NCBI GenBank assembly: GCA_973895155.1
Contig: OZ316892.1
Span: forward strand, 8,308,001-8,372,000
Reading direction: 5' to 3'
Source of the DNA: Marsupella aquatica
Taxonomy: Eukaryota > Marchantiophyta
Length of the DNA stretch: 64,000 nt
Shown in pieces: positions 45,012-61,100 of this stretch (its first letter is position 1; every line of letters starts with the position of its first letter). Under the pieces are notes generated by a model that was not told where the DNA came from, ran no database searches, and was given only the letters and a program-made list of their open reading frames with translations. Made by a program: the position numbers and the translations under genes.

Positions 45012-48000
45012 ATGCTGCAAATGGCCGCTGGAGTGGTGGGACACAGCATGGACCTTTTCGCAGCGAAGAGTACATCGGCATATTTATATCATGGACACAT
45101 TGCTCCAGCCCTTCCTGTTCGCCGCCTCTCTCGAAGGTGTTGTAGCACCTACACCGGAGAAACTCTCCTCTCTGTTTCGAAATTACGTTTGGCGAAGCCA
45201 TCAAGTCCTCTGTTGGGTACTCCTCCCAGCAGGGGAGTTATCCGACAGCAGCTATGCCCAGCACCGATGTCGAGCCGGGATCCTTCGACTGTTGAATCTA
45301 GCAAGGAGGTGCAAAGTGGAGAGGTTGTAGAGCAGGAAGTGGAAGCCGACCTCCCCGAACGTTGGAAGTGGAGTAAAACTACGGAAGAGCTGGTACGATT
45401 TTCTTTCTCGCTTGTTTATCCGTGCCTGATCAACGACTTCTGACATTTCTTGGTTTGATCGAGACCTACATGGTAGGCCTTTTCCAATCTACGTTTACAT
45501 CAACTTCGTCGCGTATTGTTTGTTCAATTGTTATCATTGTTAGTCATGAATAGATGTTAAGAACATGTCTCTCTACTTTATGGACCTGGTCTTGGCAGCC
45601 AAACGGAATTTCGACTCCAATTCGTCGTGTCTTGTCTCTTCACTTACTACCACACACTTTGGAAAACTCTCATGTAGAGATGCTAAAGAAAACGCTATCT
45701 CCGTTGTTAGGGCCCTCCTTGATGGCCAAATGTACCGTCAAGTTATATTACTCGCAATTTGTTTTCTCACTTGTTGTCACTCATCCTGAAAAATAGTTAT
45801 TAAGAGATGTCAAGAAAAGTTGTTTTACAGTAGCTACAGCAGAGCTCCTTTGTGGCATCTGGAGTCTTACTACTAGATCCACAGCAAGGCTGGAAAATTC
45901 GTTCACGCGTACCTAGCTTCTACATTTGTTGCTAAGTATCTTACATTTGTAATAAAGTTACATGGGCTGAAAACTGTCGTATTTGCTGTGAGGAAGGCAT
46001 ACTCTGTTAGTCATTTCTATTCCAGTTCCTTAGGTTCGCGATGGTCGTGCAGGTTGCGTACGGGCTGTTACTTGCTGCGGTTCCCATTGTCCCAATGATT
46101 CCCAGATATGAGTGGTCCGGTGCCTTCTATTTCCTCTTCTTAGCAGTGTGGTCTGTGTATGTGGGCAGTCACCGCAGGTAAAAGATAATACCCATGCCGG
46201 ACCAATTAAGTACCTTCTGTGTGCCTGTTCGGTCCGTTCTAGTTTGAAGGAGATATTCGGTTGTCAGTTGTCAATTTAATTACAATTTCTACTGAAGTAT
46301 GTTGCCATAACGATGCGTGTCTTAATGTTGTGTCAGTCTAGGAAAGAAGCCTCCACAGAAGGTGTCATTGAAGCAGGGGCTCGCAGTTCCTCTGTTTTGC
46401 TCGGCATCACTATTCGGCTTCTACTGCCTGCTCCGTTTCTTCCCCGACCTTGATGTGCGAACTTTTATTTCTGCATACTTGGGTGTGGCTGGGGCCGCTG
46501 CTGTGGCAAGCAACTTGTCTGAGCCTTTGCGCCTTCTTCTTCCAGCCCCTGATTCCACTTCATGGAAAATTGGTAAAGCCCTTGAGCAAAAAGTGGAACC
46601 CGTTCGTTTTGGATCAAAATATGAATGGAAACTTTTACGCAACAAGGCGTGGAAACCATTCGATCATTAAAGCCGACTCAGTTTTAGTCATTGATTTATA
46701 GGTCATAACATCTTAAGTTTGCGATTTTAATCAAGCCCGGCAAAAATTCAACTCTGAAACTGTCGTCGCAAGTTTGAATTTGCTCGTCATATTTTTCTAT
46801 AGTAAAATTTAGACAAGGCGTTTAGCGAAGCTGCTTTTGAGGATGGTAGTTTTGATCATCTGCAGTACCTACCTAACCTATAGATTGGCACCGAACAAGG
46901 ATTCAGTGAGAGATTTAGGGTTTAGTTATATGGTGACCCAGAGTAAGCTGTCGTCTTTAGCTTGCATTCTTGTCACTCCCATCAAAAGCTCAAGCGTCAA
47001 GCGTCAAGCGTCTGGCCATTTTGAAATGTTGCTATGACTTCCTTGTCTGGCTTGTCCATTATGCACTTTAAGACTTATAGTTTCTTCGCGACTTGTCTTG
47101 TTATATCAGATTTGCCAAAATGGCTGGTCCAGGATGATGGCTCTCCAGTGGAAGTGAGTTTTGCTCCAGCAGATATAATAGCTGTTGCTGGTAATTAAGA
47201 ACCTATTTACATTTTGCATTTTACATTTTTGTGAATTCTGCATAATTGCAGCTCTGCAGAGGTTCCCTTTCTGAGTCGTAAAGATACATGTGGAGTAGCC
47301 CAGCAATGGAAGAAATGTTTTTCTCAATTGAGTTTGGGATTGTAAGTGAAGGACAATCATCAATGCAAGTCTTACAGAACGAAATCTTGTAGTTCAGATG
47401 GTATTTGATTAGTATATATCGTCTATCTTACATGATGCTCATCTGACAGACAATCTAAACTGATGGATTCCAGTTCGTTCATTTTCCCAAGTTTCGACGG
47501 GGACTGCGTTGCCATGTGTTTTGATTATGTGAGGCAAAGGTTATTCAAGATTTGTCTGCACAGAAAATGGAGGGTGAGGAACCCTGCACGTGGTGTTTAC
47601 TTGATCTCTTGTTTATCGATACAGCGGGGATTGCTGCAACTATTGCAAGTAAACAAGCCGGAGCACCATATACCCTGAAGAATTTAATAGCGGTCTGTAT
47701 TGTCACGGAGCTGCTTCAGCTGCTCTCTCTCGGCAGGTACTGCCCCAATGGCTTCTACCTTGTTTAGGAATATCCATTTATCGTCCCTTTCTGTTGTGGT
47801 AGGAGCTGGTCCTGTCGTCTATATTTTGTATTTGAAAACTGGTCCCGCCTACTGGATTTTGAAGCACCTCGTCCTTTTATATGTGGTTCTGAGGGTGCTA
47901 AGAAGTCTTGATAATACATTGTCCGTTTGTTCTCTATGCCAATGATTTTCTTGGATAGATATTCTGCACTTTCATAGTTTCTTTCTTTGAAGTATTTACA

Positions 48001-49356
48001 AGCAGTTGCTACACGTGTTTTTTGGTGCCATTTTTACGTGCTGCATATTTCTGACTTATGGGTTACCTGGTAGTTTTACGACAGCTGCAGCAATGCTGAG
48101 TGGTCTGCTTCTCTATGACGTTTTCTGGGTTTTTGGTTCATCGCATATCTTTGGTGATAATGTCATGGTCACAGTAAGTCCCTCCATACACCTGCTTTGA
48201 GCTTCCGCATACTGTGTTTGGTCTAGGAATTTGGGGTCTAGATTTTAGTATAGATCAGGGACCTTAGTACAGGTGAGCAGACACTCTTTGTAGCCCGCTG
48301 ATCTGTCTTGCTGACTTTATTATTTTTTCTCCCATTTTAGTGTGTTTAAGTCCAAAGTAGCTTCTAAAATAAGACCTTTAAATCGGCAGGTGGCAACTTC
48401 ATCAGCGTTTGATGGACCAATGAAGTTGATATTTCCCCAATTCAAGGTATAGCATAACTTTCGCTACAACCCTGAACAGAGAAAAATGAAGGTGCCCTTT
48501 GAGAACTGTGAGAGATATGCGAAAGTCTCAAGCTTGTGTACTCAACCGTAAATGAATTCACCCCAACAGTAGGTTATTCTAGGTTTTGGGTGGAATGAAA
48601 AACATCTCAGCAGTGCAATGTCTTTAGTTTGGAAACTAACTCTGTTAAACTGCTATCAGGAAGGTTCCCTCAACCCGTATTCCATATTAGGGCTCGGTGA
48701 TATTGCAGCCCCAGGGCTTCTCATAGCACTAATGCTTCGATTTGATCGCTCAAGAGTGAAGAGGCTATCGTCCAGTACAGATGACAATGGGCTCGATTCT
48801 TCAGACGTTAACGAAACTCCGGACAAAACTTACTTTGTTACGTGCCTTGCTTCGTATATATTTGGCCTCACCCTTACAGTTGGTGAGCATTTCCGAAACC
48901 TCTACTTGAAGCTTTTATTTGGTACAACAGAATAAATGCAAGTTGGATATCACCATATAAAGTATGGCTTTGAAATTCATCTATCTCGACTGTGCTTAAT
49001 AAGCCTGATAGTTTGGCCATGCATTGATTGGCTGCATGCACTATACCATTACAAGTGGGGGGAAAGTGATCGATCTCATGTCCAGTTGTCCTTGCCTTCG
49101 TCTTTGACATTGTATAGAGCTAAGTTGATGCCTAGGTTTTATGACATAACTTGTGCTGATACAGTTATGTTTCCTTGCAGTTGCAAACACCGTCTCTGGT
49201 GCTGCACAGCCAGCCTTGCTGTACCTGGTCCCAAGTCTCCTATGTGGAGTATTCTTTGTGGCAGCCTCAAGGTCAGAAACGCCACTCCTCCTAAATTACA
49301 AAGACGAGACACTGATGAACCCTGTTCCCATAGAGAATGAAGATAGAACTGGTTAG
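45012..49356 (+). CDS. SPP: Signal peptide peptidase (presenilin-type intramembrane aspartyl protease) with N-terminal extension
   Basis: Nine exons join in phase: 45012-45392, 46053-46177, 46337-46572, 47110-47190, 47625-47736, 48074-48173, 48390-48446, 48660-48882 and 49181-49356, giving 496 residues. The family marks are all present: YD with catalytic Asp327 in LLYDVFWVFG, GxGD with Asp378 in LGLGDIAAPG, and the PAL motif at 449-451 in QPALLYLVP. Multiple hydrophobic spans follow residue 128. SPP cleaves remnant signal peptides and type II membrane proteins within the membrane, usually of the ER. Odd here: exon 1 encodes 127 residues before the first membrane span. Its first ~65 residues are Ser/Arg/Ala-rich with few acids, resembling a plastid or mitochondrial transit peptide, followed by an acidic Glu-rich stretch. 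Typical SPP proteins are ~340-390 residues and lack this. Exon 1 joins at phase 0 with donor CTG|GTACGA, so it could be mis-joined. Confidence 0.85.
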
Positions 49357-50880
49357 CATTGGTGTAATGAATAGTCAAGGGTTATGAAATTTTTACCCTG
49401 CCATGTCCGTGGAGTCCTCAAAGATGACTCCCAAGAAGTAAAGAGGAACTGTTTATGCAAAATGGCACGTCTTATATCTGGTTCATTTGCTCATGCCTAT
49501 CAATGGATGTAGTTTGCAAACAACGTTTTTTTTTTTGGTATAACAATCTTACATGCGCTGATATGGACAAGCAGAATTGAATAAACATTCAAATTCTTAC
49601 GTCAGTGCGTGTACGTGTAATTGGTGATGTCTTACAATGGTGCCCCAGTGACTCTAGAGATTCCATTTGATGTAACTCGTCCTACCATCAATTAAGAAAA
49701 AGTAATGTCCCCACTTCTCAGTCAAACTCTAAAAATGACTGTCCTGGATATCCTGGGGTGCCTAATGTTGGACAGAATAGATTGCGCAGGGGGTTGAAGT
49801 CTTCTGAAAATATCCTGTCCAAATTATGATCAATGATTTTACATTTCCGTACAAAGCACACTTTTCCTCTTTCTAAGCGTCTGAGTATTCTATCCCAGTG
49901 CAAGCGAGTGGTCTCGTATCTTGATTATTAAACGATCTCTATTTAGACTAGACTTTCTGTTAGTGTGACTAAAACTGAAACTTCAGTCTCGACAATCAGC
50001 TCGTAGGGTTTAGGCTCAGACCATGGTCAACGGTACAATCCTATAAGACCAAACTGGACGTTCCTAATGTGTCGTCCTCGGCAGTTCCTGTCCGCTCTCC
50101 AACAAGGGATAAAATTGTTCCAAAGTGCCGAGAAAGAGGTTCTTCACCATCCCATGCCATCTACGTGGACAGTCTTTAGGCACAGGCTGGAGGACAGTGA
50201 GAGGAGCCGGCAGCCACATGGAGTCTGGCTGTTAATCCTTACGTTAAGGATTTCCCACTTTTGGCGGATCAGCATCAAGAAGCCCCAACATCATGTTGAT
50301 CAGATGGCTGGAGAGTCTGGGACATAAGTTCTTGCTGATCGTCCTTACATGCTGGATTCTGCAGGCACAAGTTCCTGGACTCTCCCAGTCCCTAAGTCAC
50401 TTCCTTGACGTCCTGACAGGCTGGAGAGTCTGGGACTTCCCTGTAGCGGAATGGAATTTTTCCTGCGTTGCATGCCTTGCAGGTATTAATACGCTTTACC
50501 TGATGATCGAGATCTATGGTGTCCTACCAAATAATTACTATTTAAACTCTCCAATTTTGCATGTGCTGTTATCCCGTTTCAAGTCCTCTGGTGGACCGCC
50601 ATCCCCCATCATTTCATTCCCTCCGTACTCTGAATGTTTAGCCTTTTCAGTTAGGACGAAACTCATCGACCTGTCACCGTGCTATAGTATAGCATGACTA
50701 TCGCTAGATACGATTCACAAATGGGGGCAATTCGATGATTAACTGTTCTCAAAGCTAGCATGCACTCGCGTTTGTTGATCCACTAGATGATGATAAGTTC
50801 AGACAAAGGAGCACTTTATGTACTAAGATTGGAGAGTGACTAGATATTCAATCTTCAGAGGCGGTGGGAAGGGTACTTTA
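49357..50880. other. 3' flank of SPP gene; no further gene supported
   Basis: Open frames at 50067-50697 encode no recognised domain. The phrases 'ctggagagtctgggac' (50310, 50422) and 'gtccttacatgctgg'/'gtcctgacaggctgg' show an internal diverged duplication, so this looks like repeat rather than gene. Confidence 0.4.
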
Positions 50881-50885
50881 AGTAC

Positions 50886-51085
50886 GCGGACGCTGTCCAT
50901 TGGCGCAGCAGTCTAGTAAGCGGAGAACAATAATGTGTCGAGTGAAAAGATTTATACAGAATTGTCATTGGGGGAAGTAGGATTACAATCCAAATTTGAA
51001 GCAGTCTAGTAAGCGGAGAACATTAATGTCTCGAGCGAAAGGATTTATACAGCCTTGTCATTGGGAGGGTTAGGATTGCAATCCA
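50886..51085. repeat. ~95 bp tandem duplication
   Basis: 'gcagtctagtaagcggagaa' to 'gtaggattacaatccaa' occurs twice, starting at 50907 and 51001. Confidence 0.85.
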
Positions 51086-51764
51086 AGTCTAATGTTTCGG
51101 CCTATCAGGATAGGAAGGAACAAATTATGTCCCAAGACTAAGAAATTATATTGTGTGGACTTTTCTATTGGTGGGGGAGGGTATTGATTGTCTCAGCACT
51201 AGGTTACGCCCTCCAATGGGGGTAGGGGGCAAAAGGGTTGAATGGAAATTGACGATTAGAATACGATAGGATGGGTCAAACATGGCTAAACGCCCAAACC
51301 CCTCTCGTGTTGATGGTTATCAGCCATAACACCACCACCACCCCCCCCCCCCCAATTTCCAGCTGGTCTGGAGGTTATAAGATTTCAGCCCTATGGCTAG
51401 TCTGCATAGTTATCCAATTTCAGGCGTAATTTTTTCCAGGTCAAAACAGAGCACAATTACACTTAGGAATTCTGCTTGTGAAGCAATAGTCATTCCCCCC
51501 TTGGCCTCACCATCATTGGGGATTATGTTCCATGGCCACCTTCAGGTCAGGGGTTACCTTTCATGAAACAACCCAACTCCCCCCCCCCCCCAACACACAC
51601 ACATATTTTACAGCCATAACATACCCCCCTTACTCTCTAAGTATGCACAGGAATACCAGCTGTAGGCTGGTAAATGGACACTGATGTCGGTTTGATTTGC
51701 ATACTTCTAAGAGCCAGCTTGCATGTAGGCAGCCCTCAAACTGTAGGCCCTTTGAACTCTCAAA
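51086..51764. other. No gene; short homopolymer and microsatellite runs
   Basis: Poly-C runs at 51341-51353 and 51581-51592 and a short CA run at 51592-51602. No coding content. Confidence 0.5.
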
Positions 51765-52045
51765 AAATTGCTGGTAGAAAGCAGATGTAGCTTCGCTAGA
51801 GTATTTGTTGCCATGCTACATGTGAACTGCACAAGCCCTTTCCATGTCCCTATATTTTTGTTTTGTTGTCATTTCAAGCCCTTTTGTGCCCCTCTATTTT
51901 GGTTTCAAACATACGGGATCTCAAGGGCAGGAAAGTTTGCAGCCCTCCCCCTAGTTCTCCCCTTTATATGCCATCAGACCTGCCTGACAAGGAGGTTGAG
52001 GCACAAAAGTCTCAGTCAATATTTTAACTCTATCTGTGAAGTTGA
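51765..52045. repeat. Diverged copy of the 7700-8052 repeat
   Basis: From 'gggatctcaagggcaggaaa' to 'gaggcacaaaagtctcagtc' it follows the 121 bp unit at 7810, including 'atgccatcagacctgcct'. The preceding ~130 bp also resembles 7720-7810. Confidence 0.6.
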
Positions 52046-54944
52046 AGGCCGGAAAACAAAGGGCTGCCCACATGCGAGCTGGCTCTAAATCGGCTAGAAC
52101 ATGCAGGCCCGAGTGACCTGCTAGGCGATACAACCCGCCCAGAAACTGTCTCACCCAACAAGAACTTCATGCCCTGGCAGTCCCATTAAGTGAAAAACAA
52201 ATAGGGGTACACTCTTCTGGTGGAAGTCCCACCAAGCAAATTTCTCCCCAATAAAACTCTTGACCTTGTTTTGGGAAAGGGAAGTGGAAGGGCCCTATGG
52301 GTGGGACCGGCTGGATTTCTGGGTCTCGGCCACTTCGGAGAGATATTTACAAAATCCTTGAGAAGGACCAATCCTGGAGAGTCCAGCCTATGCCAATTGG
52401 AGTAGATTCATAAGTACTGTTTTAGATATTTTTTTTTTGTACTGGTTGGCTAGGCCACTCATTGTGAGTCTTGCTAGTCCGTGCATAGTCCGTGAAGTCT
52501 GTGTTCTAATTTCCATGAATTTGCATGGGCATACCATTTCTCTGGAGCGACAAATGTTCTACGGCAGGAACGTACAAATTGCAAGTATTTCTTCTGTTTC
52601 TTTGTTTGTGCATTTTTGGAGAAGAAAGACACAAAACCTTGCCAAGGACTTGTTACAGCTGAAGGTCAAGACACCCACGCTGGGGGGTGGGGGAGTGGGG
52701 GGCGGAGCCTCTGGAGTGTTGACTCTGGGGCGTATCTGAGATTGGGGGTGAAAATGCAAAAATGTGAATTGGGGGCAAAGTGAGTCTCCAAAAATGGTGC
52801 AGTGGGCTTGAATGTCCTTGCACCCTATTAAGGTTCAAAGAATGGACCCTGAGGCTAGTAAGAAGAGAGAAACCCAAACATAAAGAGCCTTGCCTGAAAG
52901 CCCCAAAGAGAGAGATAACACAAAGAAAAGCTTCACAGTATGATGGGTATAATTAGAGAAATTCTGATTTTTTTTCATACAAGCTAGAGGACCTACTGGA
53001 AACTAGTAGAAAAAAGAATGTATGTAATAAATTACACTGATTTTTAAGATAGTGGGTATATTTATTTTTACTTTTACTTTTTTTAATTAAGGGAAAATCT
53101 GGGAAACCCCTAGAAAGGGGAGAGTCAACCACAATAGTTGAATCCAACACCTATCAATGTCTACTCAAGTGAGCTACCACAAAGTCATGCCTCTCTAGGC
53201 AAGATAGTGGGTATATTTACTTAAGGGGAATGTTACATCCACCCCCACACATTTACTACATTCACACTGATAAGATCCTTTTATCGATTCATCCAGGTGG
53301 CACACCACGAGATTTTGACACATGAGCATGATAGGGTGCTTTTTGTGTTTAGGGGTGAACATAAACCCTAAACATTCCCCTACCTAAGCTTTATCACTAA
53401 AACAATAATTATACTAGGTACTCCACTTTAATGACCACGTCATGTGTTGAGCTAGAAGCATGGATGGAAGACACACGTAGAATGATTAGCTAGGCACAAA
53501 CCTTTGTAGAGAATAATGGATGCCATTCATATGGCAAATCAAGATCTAGGACCAAAAACTGGGGACGGTATATTTTTTATTGATAGGTCACTTTCTCGAA
53601 TCTCTCATCAGATCTCAATGGAATGTTTTGAGACTACTCTCACCTGGGTGGGACCTGCTGGTCTAGTGAGGAGACCAAGGATTGGGCCTCTGATCAACAT
53701 GTCTCAAGTTCATTCACCCTCCACGTTCAGAGTCATAGAGTGCAAAGAGTGAGTGATGGGTGTGAAGTGGGGAAGGCATGTTGGAGGCTCGGGCATGCTA
53801 GATGTCCAGGCATATATTGCCCGTCCTCCAACCTCTATTCTCTCCTAGTTGAATCAGGTACTAATTACTAACATCTCATGAAACAGTTGACATATATGTT
53901 CATATGTATAAGATATATATTCTGTCCATCACATCTGCTATGCACTTGGAAATACTACAATATGTAATCTCACTCTTTCTTTCTCATGGTCTGTAGTCTA
54001 ATGTCATTCTGATGGGAAGCCTCCTTGGCCTTTTGATTATGGCAACATTTTTCTAAGCATGAGATGGACCAAAAGGTTTGTTTGCGCCGTTGTGAGGACC
54101 CAACCCGACACTCTCCCCATAAGTCACACACTCTTAGTTGTTAGGATGACTTGCCAACTCCCTACAGTATTCAATTGCCTAACCATCTCACTTATGATCA
54201 GTAACATTTTTGCTCAACATTCATTACTACAGACTAATGTAGTGCAAAAGCACCGGCATTAGGGGAACTAAACCATCCTTAGCCTGCTGACCTTTCAAAT
54301 TTCCACCGTTGTGAAAACTATCATAACCCATAAGTCTCACAATTTTTCCAGTGTAGAAACTCTTATACTCTGGCAAACAACATGAAATATTTCATTTAGC
54401 AATATATTATGGCTCGTAGTCCAACGTACTTTCTTGCATATGTAATTAGACTTATTCGCCCGAATACCCATGCATACGCAGGAAGGGCTCCTCTGTCCAG
54501 ACTCCCCATGCCTGTCTGTACTTGCAAGCATACTTTAAATGTCAAAAATTCATGTTGCTACTGTAGATATAGGTCATGAACAATCGAGAATCTAAAACAG
54601 TATAAATGTAATCCCCCTCTTTTTTCTCATGGTTGAGGGTTATTCTGGCAGAAAGTCTCCCTGGTTTGTTCAATTCCGGTGACAGATTATCCTAGCCATG
54701 AGATCGACCTAGATTCCACTTCCAACCTGTCATTCTCCCCTGAGCTTGCCACTTTTTGAAATCCAGTAGCCAAAAGAAATCATTGACTCCTGGCAGCATC
54801 CAACACCTGATCATCGTGCTTATGCTCAACAACAATTGTGTTTGCATCACTAGTAATCTTAATCTACAACTATAATATTAAGGGATCCCTCCTTTATTTG
54901 TCATTCATCCCAATACAAAATCTACAACTATAATGAGGAATCCC
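52046..54944. other. Long region without a recognisable gene
   Basis: Only short open frames on both strands. AT-rich from 52960 to 53060. No repeats longer than ~20 bp were noticed, and nothing indicates an RNA gene. Confidence 0.4.
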
Positions 54945-55260
54945 GTCTTTTGTCCCAATACAAAAAAGCTATTGGGTGGAAAAGATACACATCTTTTGTC
55001 CCAATACAAAAAAGCTCTTGGGTGGAAAAGATCCACAGCCCTGTGATTCAATTGACCATTTTGCCTGACCATTGATGGAGTAAATAGGCACCCCTGGCGC
55101 ATAGGTTCCCTATGGGCCTACCCTCCTTGCACCATGCAACACACACAAGCATAGGGGACCATTTTGCCTGACCATTGATGGAAAAAATGGGAACCCCTGG
55201 TGCATACTTTCCCTATGGGCCTACCCTCCTTGCGCCAGGCAACACACGGGCATAGGGCTG
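54945..55260. repeat. Two adjacent tandem duplications (~50 and ~110 bp)
   Basis: 'cttttgtcccaatacaaaaa' plus 'gctcttgggtggaaaagat' is doubled at 54949 and 54993. 'accattttgcctgaccattg' to 'catagggg' is doubled at 55050 and 55158. Confidence 0.85.
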
Positions 55261-56661
55261 GTTGACAAATAATGTGCAATGGAGGGGCATTGGGGACCAG
55301 TTATAAAATAGGTAGATCTTGGAGTCACACGAACCCAGGGTTACATAGTTTAGGCTCGAGAGGGGTACATGGACAGAACTTTGGCGACCAGTGATTGGCA
55401 GATACACCATCGTAATGCAGATCTACCGTCCATTCCCCCTCTAGGGTATACGGAGAAACTCTTGATTTGGGTGGAGGCCCGTAACTAAAGGAGATCAAGC
55501 AGAAACCACAACACAGCGGTCTGAGCGTGCATGATGGCAGTTTAGCGAATAAACCGCTGGACATAGATATCTCGGGAGTTTCTCGCTCTGTGATTAGTGA
55601 AGAGGAAAAAATCCGGCCCGGTATCAACGCATTATACAGCAGTTAGTAGGAGAAATCCTACGGTTCGCGTCGAGAACTGACGGAACGAGGCACGAGGGGC
55701 GGCGCTGCGATTGGCGGAGAGTGAAAGAAGGGTTTCCCGCGGTGAAAGCAAAAAGATCATAAAGTGGCAAAAGCGATGGCCATTGGATATCAACGAATTG
55801 AGGAAATTGAGGGGTCAGTAAAGACGCAAAACGACGAGGAAACAAGCGGCAAAGTCGTTGCTGAAGTGGTTCGCGAGGATTCGAGGAACAGAAACTGTAC
55901 AGTGTGGAGAGAGAGTGAAACTAGAAAACGAACAGGAATTTTCCAGAGCAGAAGAGAGTCTGCCCAATAGTGGTGTGATTGACGGAGAGGACGTGTCGGT
56001 TTTTGTCAGTTTCATTTGTGGATCGACGGAGGGGAAGTGTTACAGCGAGTCGATTGATGGAGAGAAAGGTGAGTAGTACAGTGATTTCATGATATTTTGA
56101 TGATGCTTGGATCGACGGAGAGGGAGCAAGAGAAGAAGACGACATCGAGTTTACCTTGCTGGTGTGTCGGCGGCTCCATCGTGACCGCGCTGCTGCTGTT
56201 GGGTAGTCCAGAAGGAAGAAGATGGACTGCTACCTGCGCCGAACCAATCGACGCGTTGGTTGCCCGCTGGTCGTCCCGGAGATGGATTCATGTTCATTCG
56301 TTGCTGAGCTCATCGTCCTGCTCCTGGAACGTAAAGCGATCGAAGGATTTGGAGGTTTATCAGTTCCAGGCTGGGTCTGATACTTTGCGTGTCATCGACT
56401 GATTTCCGGACGACTGGTGGTCAGTTTGTGCTCCTCTCGAAGCAGGTCTTGGCTCGTTACATTTTTAGTGATCAGCGTCAGGAATTACGACGAAGGGAGG
56501 TTTACTTATTCTGGGGCATGGTGGTTTTTGGGTTCGATAGTAGTATGCTTGACGGGAAGCGCACTGCAGGGTTTTTGAGGAGCTGCTGGGTCATTATCGT
56601 TATCTAAGGAAGTGGTGATCGTTGTGGTGAAAAAGTCTATGAGTTAAGGCACGTCGAAATC
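55261..56661. promoter_or_regulatory. Upstream region of beta-amylase gene
   Basis: Several short open frames on both strands without recognised domains. The last ~900 bp, purine-rich near 56120, probably includes the 5' UTR and possibly a 5' intron. I looked for a BZR1-type DNA-binding domain as in BAM7/BAM8 and saw none. Confidence 0.35.
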
Positions 56662-59063
<2,402 letters not shown>

Positions 59064-60815
59064 CACATACCACGACAAGCCGGGAAGAGATCTCAACTGC
59101 TGCTCTACTCTGGCCTCTCGTACCTTCAGCCGTCTAAACAATGTTGATGATATTCACAACTAGAGTTTGTACACTATTCATGTCCGGGAAGTCAATTTGA
59201 TGGTAAACAATGGCGATTGAGCAGGACTACGGTTTCCTAATTTATGAAACAATCAAGGACGGGGGCCGCCGCGGCGGATTACATATAGGAGGAGATCATT
59301 CGAAGTGTTATACCGTATATACATTGTACTAAAGGTTTGCGAACTGATGATCTATGTAGATGAATAGAAACTAAAGCTGTGACATACCTATTGAAAAAGT
59401 GAAAAGTTAGACTTAATCATCGCTAATGCTATATAGCTCGTTTCTCATTGATAGTGAAGGTGTGCCGTGTCTATCGGTTTTTCTTCCCCTTCAATATACA
59501 ACGTACGATAGTTCTTCAAATAGACATCTGTCTGGTATCTTCCGACTCGTCTGGCACTGGTTTAGAATCATCCCGGGCCACACTGTTAATCGTTGGTGTC
59601 AATTATTTCATGAGTAGGCACTCAACCTTTCACAACTTTGGACATGTACAGACCGTGCAAAGTAATTGAAATTATTGACAGAATTATTAACAGTTCAATG
59701 TATGCCGTTTTGTAGCGCATGGGTCATTAAGGTTATGCTCGAGTTCTTGCCAGTGTGGTTTACCTATGGTGCATGTGTTTGGATCGGAAGACTCGATGTT
59801 TCGAGGGTACTGCAATTTCTTTACTGTGTATGAAGAACAGATCTAGCGTTGAATCAACGAAGTGGCAAGGGCGCATAGTAGTCCTTACTGACTGTGATTG
59901 AATTAGCTCGTAGTAGTATAGGGCGGGCCAGTCCTTGGGTCAAATTCCATCTGCCCATGAATGATATGTATCGATTGTTATCAAAAGTGTATTCGTTGTT
60001 GTTTCATCGGAATAGATTGCTCGACAGAGTTAAATCCGTCTATACCCACGGTTTCTGCTGGCATCTCTTGATGGACGTATGCTTTCCTCGCTCGTAGTGC
60101 TTTCTACTGCCACGGTTTACGCAGTCAATGTAAGGATTGATTGATGTCCGTCGCTGTTTCCCTCTTTTCGTTCATTCCTTTCCATTCCAATTCGGTGGCT
60201 GGCCGACGACCGTCCGTTCCAATTCGATGGACGAGACATTGACATGTTCGCGTATACGCAATCAAACGTAGGAATTGGTCGATCGACGTCCATCACTGGA
60301 TCCCTCTTTTCGTGCTGTCCATTCCGAAGATCGTCCTGTCCAATTCGATTGACGAAATATAGACATTTGCGCGCATCTCTCTACCGTCGCGGTTCACACA
60401 TCCTTTACAGGGACTTGATTGACGGATGACTGTGTTTCTCTTCTTTCTCTTCAATCCCTATTCGGTGACAGGCCCCATGATTTCCCTCTCACAACCGGAT
60501 GGATGACGCCGGACGGCAGTAAAGCGGAATCTGTAAGGTGAAACGTCATGTCGAAATCTGCCGTCCTCAAGCGATGATATTGGGATTTCGGGATTTCCGG
60601 ATTTTGGAGGATTGGCGGTTGCCACGACGTCCCTCCCCTCACCTGATCCCCTCACCTAATTGATTATTAGTTGGGGGGTGACTCCGTTCCTCTCGTGGAC
60701 TACCGTCTTCGAGTTGATCGCCCTCACACTCTAGACTGGGGGGTGGTCCCTTGCCACGCCCCCCACCCTCGAATTTGTGGCCTCGAGTAGCGGTTACCTG
60801 TGTATTGTAACCATT
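59064..60815. other. 3' flank of beta-amylase and degenerate repeats
   Basis: 59064 to about 59400 is probably 3' UTR. From 60100 to 60480 a ~140 bp unit with 'ttgattgatgtccgtcgctg', 'tccctcttttcg' and 'ccaattcgatggacga' recurs in degenerate form about three times. No gene. Confidence 0.45.
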
Positions 60816-60819
60816 TATA

Positions 60820-61090
60820 TTGGGGCCCTTTCCACTTTTTTCTTTCACTTCATTCTGTTGTTTTGCTTTGCCATTGGGATCATGGCTCCAGATTCAGTGT
60901 TTTTTGGTTGCTTTGCTTTTGAGATCATGTCTCCCAGTTCCTAGGTTTTTGCCCTTGGGCACTATGATATATATATTTGTGAAAGCACTTGTTATCTTTA
61001 TAGTCTCTTGCCCCTTTGGGATCATGTCTCCTGGTTTTGTGTTTTTAGCCCTTGGGCACTCTGATATATATATTTGTGAAAGTACTTGCT
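60820..61090 (+). repeat. Dispersed tail-bearing repeat, tandem copies
   Basis: Contains 'ctgttgttttgctttgcc', 'gggatcatggctcc', 'gagatcatgtctcccagtt' and 'gccc ttgggcac' followed by 'gatatatatatttgtgaaag'. The last part repeats at 60950-61000 and 61050-61095. Confidence 0.65.
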
Positions 61091-61100
61091 ATCTTTATAG

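Noticed and set aside
49718-50697. Open frames downstream of the SPP gene as a separate gene
   Set aside because: No domain, no joinable exons, and an internal diverged duplication.
55764-56607. Upstream frames as an N-terminal BZR1-type domain of the beta-amylase
   Set aside because: No basic helix-loop-helix-like BZR motif is seen, and the 56662 start already gives a full transit peptide and enzyme.
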